This document shows, piece by piece, positions 15,441 through 17,591 of a stretch of DNA of 17,591 nt (positions within the stretch are counted from its first letter, which is position 1; each line of letters opens with the position of its first letter). The stretch is taken from the NCBI GenBank assembly GCA_017472105.1, contig JAFUQY010000105.1, positions 1-17,591 of the forward strand, read 5' to 3'. Made by a program: the position numbers and the translations under genes. The notes under the pieces were generated by a model that was given only the letters and a program-made list of their open reading frames with translations, had not been told where the DNA came from and ran no database searches. This DNA comes from Clostridia bacterium (GTDB lineage: Bacteria > Bacillota_A > Clostridia > Oscillospirales > CAG-272).

Positions 15441-16502
15441 TTACAGCCGCGCAAGAATCTCCTTCGTGACAGTTCCGCCGTATCGGGAGAGTGATTTGAA
15501 GTCCATTACGGGCTTGTAGATCTGCTCGACTGCGAAGTGGTGATCCGCGGCCTCCTTCAGCGAATCTGCGGCGGCATTGAGGCAGGACTGGGTAATTTCG
15601 CCCGTCAGCCGGATCCGTCCGCGCAGGTTTGCCGGCACATCATCCCGGATGAACCGGGTCATGTTGATCGGCGAGCCGTTCTTCACACATGCCGTGACGG
15701 TGACCCCGACGGAATCGAGGACAATGGTGGCGGGTGTATCCGTCAGCGGGAGGACTGCCGTAGTGTGCGGGATTTTTCGTTCGGTGAGAATCCGGTCCAA
15801 AAGCGCGAGAAACACGGGAGCCGTTCCCAAGGAGTCGTTGACGGTGAAAATCCTGCCGCTCTCCTTCACGCGGGTGTGCCATCTTCCCTTCATCGTGACG
15901 GCATGGCTCCACAGGGTACGGGATTCCCCGGGTTCGGTTTTCCCGAGTTTTGCGATCAGTCTGCCGATGAATGCCTCCGCTTTCGGGCGGTTGAACAGGA
16001 TTTCTGCCAGCGCGAGCCGTTCCCGGTGCACCTCATCCGCTGCGGCAAGCCATCGGTAGCACGACGCATACGCTGCCTGCTTCATGGCGGAATGCGCGGC
16101 GATTTCGTCCCGGTGCGGCTCGAGCTTTGCGGAATCCCAGAACCGCGAGACGTCAATGATTGCTGAGGACGCACCGGGACAGTGCATTTCCCTCACATGG
16201 GGAGAGGTGCCGTCGAGAACCGCGATTTTCCGGTCAATCACCACGCAGTCGAGGGAATCGGGATCGGAGCCGCACAGGTAGTATTCGCACGTACTTCCGC
16301 GATTCTCGGCCGCCGCCGCAATGCTGTACAGGAGGGTGCTCTTGCCCGTACCCGATCCGCCCTTGATGATGTACACCCGATCCAGTCTGCTCTCGTCGGC
16401 AATGGTGTCGTAGGAACTCTGAAAGCCCGACGGCGTGTTTGCTCCCGCGAAATAATCCGCACCCGTCTCGACCGCAAGCCAGTTGTCGTATATGGATTTC
16501 AT
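15441..16502 (-). CDS. P-loop ATPase of unknown role (resembles an uncharacterised Clostridia/Bacilli ATPase family)
   Basis: The 353 aa include an N-terminal segment ending GFQSSYDTIADES, then strand-plus-Walker A RVYIIKGGSGTGKST (Lys54), a Walker B-like strand CVVIDRKIAVLDGTSPH (Asp97), and the block REMHCPGASSAIIDVSRFWD, which I associate from memory with an uncharacterised family of P-loop ATPases in Bacillota. The C-terminal half is alpha/beta and shows no second intact P-loop (the matching region reads DSLGTAPVFLALLDRIL, lacking GKS/T). It probably binds ATP in the cytoplasm; no partner or substrate can be named. GGAGG lies 5 bases before the ATG. It is divergent from ilvE. Confidence 0.75.
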   Translation of the reverse strand: MKSIYDNWLAVETGADYFAGANTPSGFQSSYDTIADESRLDRVYIIKGGSGTGKSTLLYSIAAAAENRGSTCEYYLCGSDPDSLDCVVIDRKIAVLDGTSPHVREMHCPGASSAIIDVSRFWDSAKLEPHRDEIAAHSAMKQAAYASCYRWLAAADEVHRERLALAEILFNRPKAEAFIGRLIAKLGKTEPGESRTLWSHAVTMKGRWHTRVKESGRIFTVNDSLGTAPVFLALLDRILTERKIPHTTAVLPLTDTPATIVLDSVGVTVTACVKNGSPINMTRFIRDDVPANLRGRIRLTGEITQSCLNAAADSLKEAADHHFAVEQIYKPVMDFKSLSRYGGTVTKEILARL

Positions 16503-16626
16503 AAAAACCTCCGAAATTCCGTGATTCAGAAGCAGTTTATGCCCGTTTGTGCGGTTTTGTTAATAAAACAGCATACGGAATATCGTTTTGTTGTGAATAT
16601 TCTTCCCTCGGATATGCAAAAAACAC
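16503..16626. other. Divergent intergenic region between the ATPase and ilvE genes
   Basis: AT-rich spacer. On the minus strand TTAACA followed after 16 bases by CATAAA, and TTCACA followed after 16 by TATGCT, are two candidate but imperfect promoters for the ATPase gene. No terminator, riboswitch or gene is seen. Confidence 0.4.
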
Positions 16627-16655
16627 TTGAAATCTGCCGTCAACAGGTGTATAAT
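16627..16655 (+). promoter_or_regulatory. Sigma-A promoter of ilvE
   Basis: TTGAAA (16627-16632) and TATAAT (16650-16655) are 17 bases apart, 30 bases before the ilvE ATG. The short leader leaves no room for a T-box or leader-peptide attenuator, so any branched-chain control must act at the promoter. Confidence 0.88.
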
Positions 16656-16685
16656 ATAGAAAATTCATTCAAACGGAGGCATATT

Positions 16686-17591
16686 ATGCTGAATATCAGA
16701 ATTGAAAGAACCGCATCTCCGAAGACCAAGCCCGATTACTCCAAGCTCGGCTTCGGTAAATATTTCACCGACCACATGTTCCTCATGAACTACTCCACCG
16801 AAAAGGGCTGGCATGACGCACGCATCGTTCCCTACGGTCCCATCGCGCTGGATCCTTCCGCAATGGTGTTCCATTATGCGCAGGAACTGTTCGAAGGTCT
16901 CAAGGCTTACAGACGTGCTGACGGCGGCATCCAGCTGTTCCGTCCCCAGAAGAACATCGAAAGAATGAACAACACCTGCGACCGTCTCTGCGTGCCGAGA
17001 ATCGATCCCGATGACGCACTTCAGGCAATCAAGGCTGTTGTGGAAGCGGACAAGGACTGGGTTCCCTACGACGAAGGCACCTCCCTGTACATCCGTCCCT
17101 TCATCATCGCAACCGATCCCATGCTCGGCGTACATCCCTCTCACACCTACATTTTCGCAATCATCCTTTCTCCCGTCGGTTCCTACTATGAAGCAGGCAT
17201 CAACCCGGTCAAGATCGGCATCGAACGCGAATACGTACGCTGTGTCAAGGGCGGTACCGGTATGGCAAAGGCAGGCGGCAACTACGCTGCATCCCTCATC
17301 GGTCAGAAGAAGGCGGAAGAATACGGCTACGCGCAGGTTCTGTGGCTGGACGGCGTTGAACGAAAGTACATCGACGAAGTTGGCGCAATGAACGTATTCT
17401 TCGTGATCGACGGCGTGGTTATCACTCCCGAACTCACCGACGGCAACATTCTCCCCGGCGTTACCAGAAACTCCTGCATCGCACTGCTCAAGAAGTGGGG
17501 CATGCCCGTTGAAGAACGCAAGCTCTCCATCGACGAAGTGATTGAAGCGCACAAGAACGGCAAGCTGAACGAAGCATTCGGTACCGGTACC
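16686..17591 (+). CDS. ilvE: Branched-chain amino acid aminotransferase (3' end cut by window edge)
   Basis: 302 residues are present of a protein normally about 340-360 aa. It is a fold-type IV PLP enzyme that interconverts Leu, Ile and Val with their 2-oxo acids using glutamate. The blocks MVFHYAQELFEGLKAYRR, RPQKNIERMN and MAKAGGNYAASL are typical of the class II BCAT (IlvE_II) group; the PLP Lys is predicted as Lys195. The family signature DEVGAMNVFFVIDG and the ILPGVTR block follow. GGAGG sits 7 bases before the ATG. Codon use is strongly biased, like pheT and htpG, suggesting high expression. Frame is open to the last base. Confidence 0.96.
   Translation, partial: MLNIRIERTASPKTKPDYSKLGFGKYFTDHMFLMNYSTEKGWHDARIVPYGPIALDPSAMVFHYAQELFEGLKAYRRADGGIQLFRPQKNIERMNNTCDRLCVPRIDPDDALQAIKAVVEADKDWVPYDEGTSLYIRPFIIATDPMLGVHPSHTYIFAIILSPVGSYYEAGINPVKIGIEREYVRCVKGGTGMAKAGGNYAASLIGQKKAEEYGYAQVLWLDGVERKYIDEVGAMNVFFVIDGVVITPELTDGNILPGVTRNSCIALLKKWGMPVEERKLSIDEVIEAHKNGKLNEAFGTGT

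Noticed and set aside
17580..17591. Direct repeat GGTACC-GGTACC at the right edge
   Set aside because: It simply encodes Gly-Thr-Gly-Thr in the ilvE frame, a normal family sequence.

Overview
The window looks like a chromosome segment of an anaerobic Bacillota bacterium of class Clostridia (gut or rumen type), roughly 55% GC by eye. The main reasons are a Phe-type T-box leader in front of pheS, strong AGGAGG-like ribosome binding sites, near-consensus sigma-A promoters with 17-bp spacers, and intracellular glycoside hydrolases without signal peptides. No phage, transposase, CRISPR array or RNA gene was seen. Genes are packed into short operons on both strands.

Left arm (1-2816, minus strand): a sugar-catabolic operon. 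A promoter at 2788-2816 drives a two-domain SGNH/GDSL esterase, followed 10 bp later by a family GH2 beta-galactosidase-like enzyme that runs off the left edge. Divergent from it, 2899-3260 is a promoter plus T-box riboswitch with a UUC (Phe) specifier, a UGGU acceptor-reading bulge and a competing terminator. It controls pheS, a small uridine-kinase-like P-loop kinase, and pheT (3261-7308). The kinase splits the usual pheS-pheT pair. A phosphoribosyltransferase follows (7382-7951) and ends at a strong intrinsic terminator.

Centre (8048-12711, plus strand): a perfect-consensus promoter drives htpG, then a 285-aa protein whose start overlaps the htpG stop, then a phosphoglucomutase/phosphomannomutase. 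HtpG carries a Cys/His-rich insert (7 Cys and 5 His within 27 residues) exactly at its N-terminal/middle domain linker. The 285-aa protein resembles a degenerate prephenate dehydratase with an ACT-like C-terminus but lacks the catalytic Thr. These two are the most unusual items in the window.

Right arm (12712-17591): degenerate 66-68-bp intergenic repeats and a shared bidirectional terminator separate the centre from a minus-strand group. In transcription order this group is a P-loop ATPase of unknown role, a cyclase-family metal hydrolase with its own promoter, a small membrane protein with a zinc-ribbon tail, and a GH29 alpha-L-fucosidase. Divergent from the ATPase, a near-consensus promoter drives a branched-chain aminotransferase (ilvE) that runs off the right edge.

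Together the window mixes host- or plant-glycan catabolism (GH2, SGNH esterase, GH29, sugar phosphomutase) with aromatic and branched-chain amino acid housekeeping (PheRS under T-box control, ACT-like protein, IlvE) and protein folding.
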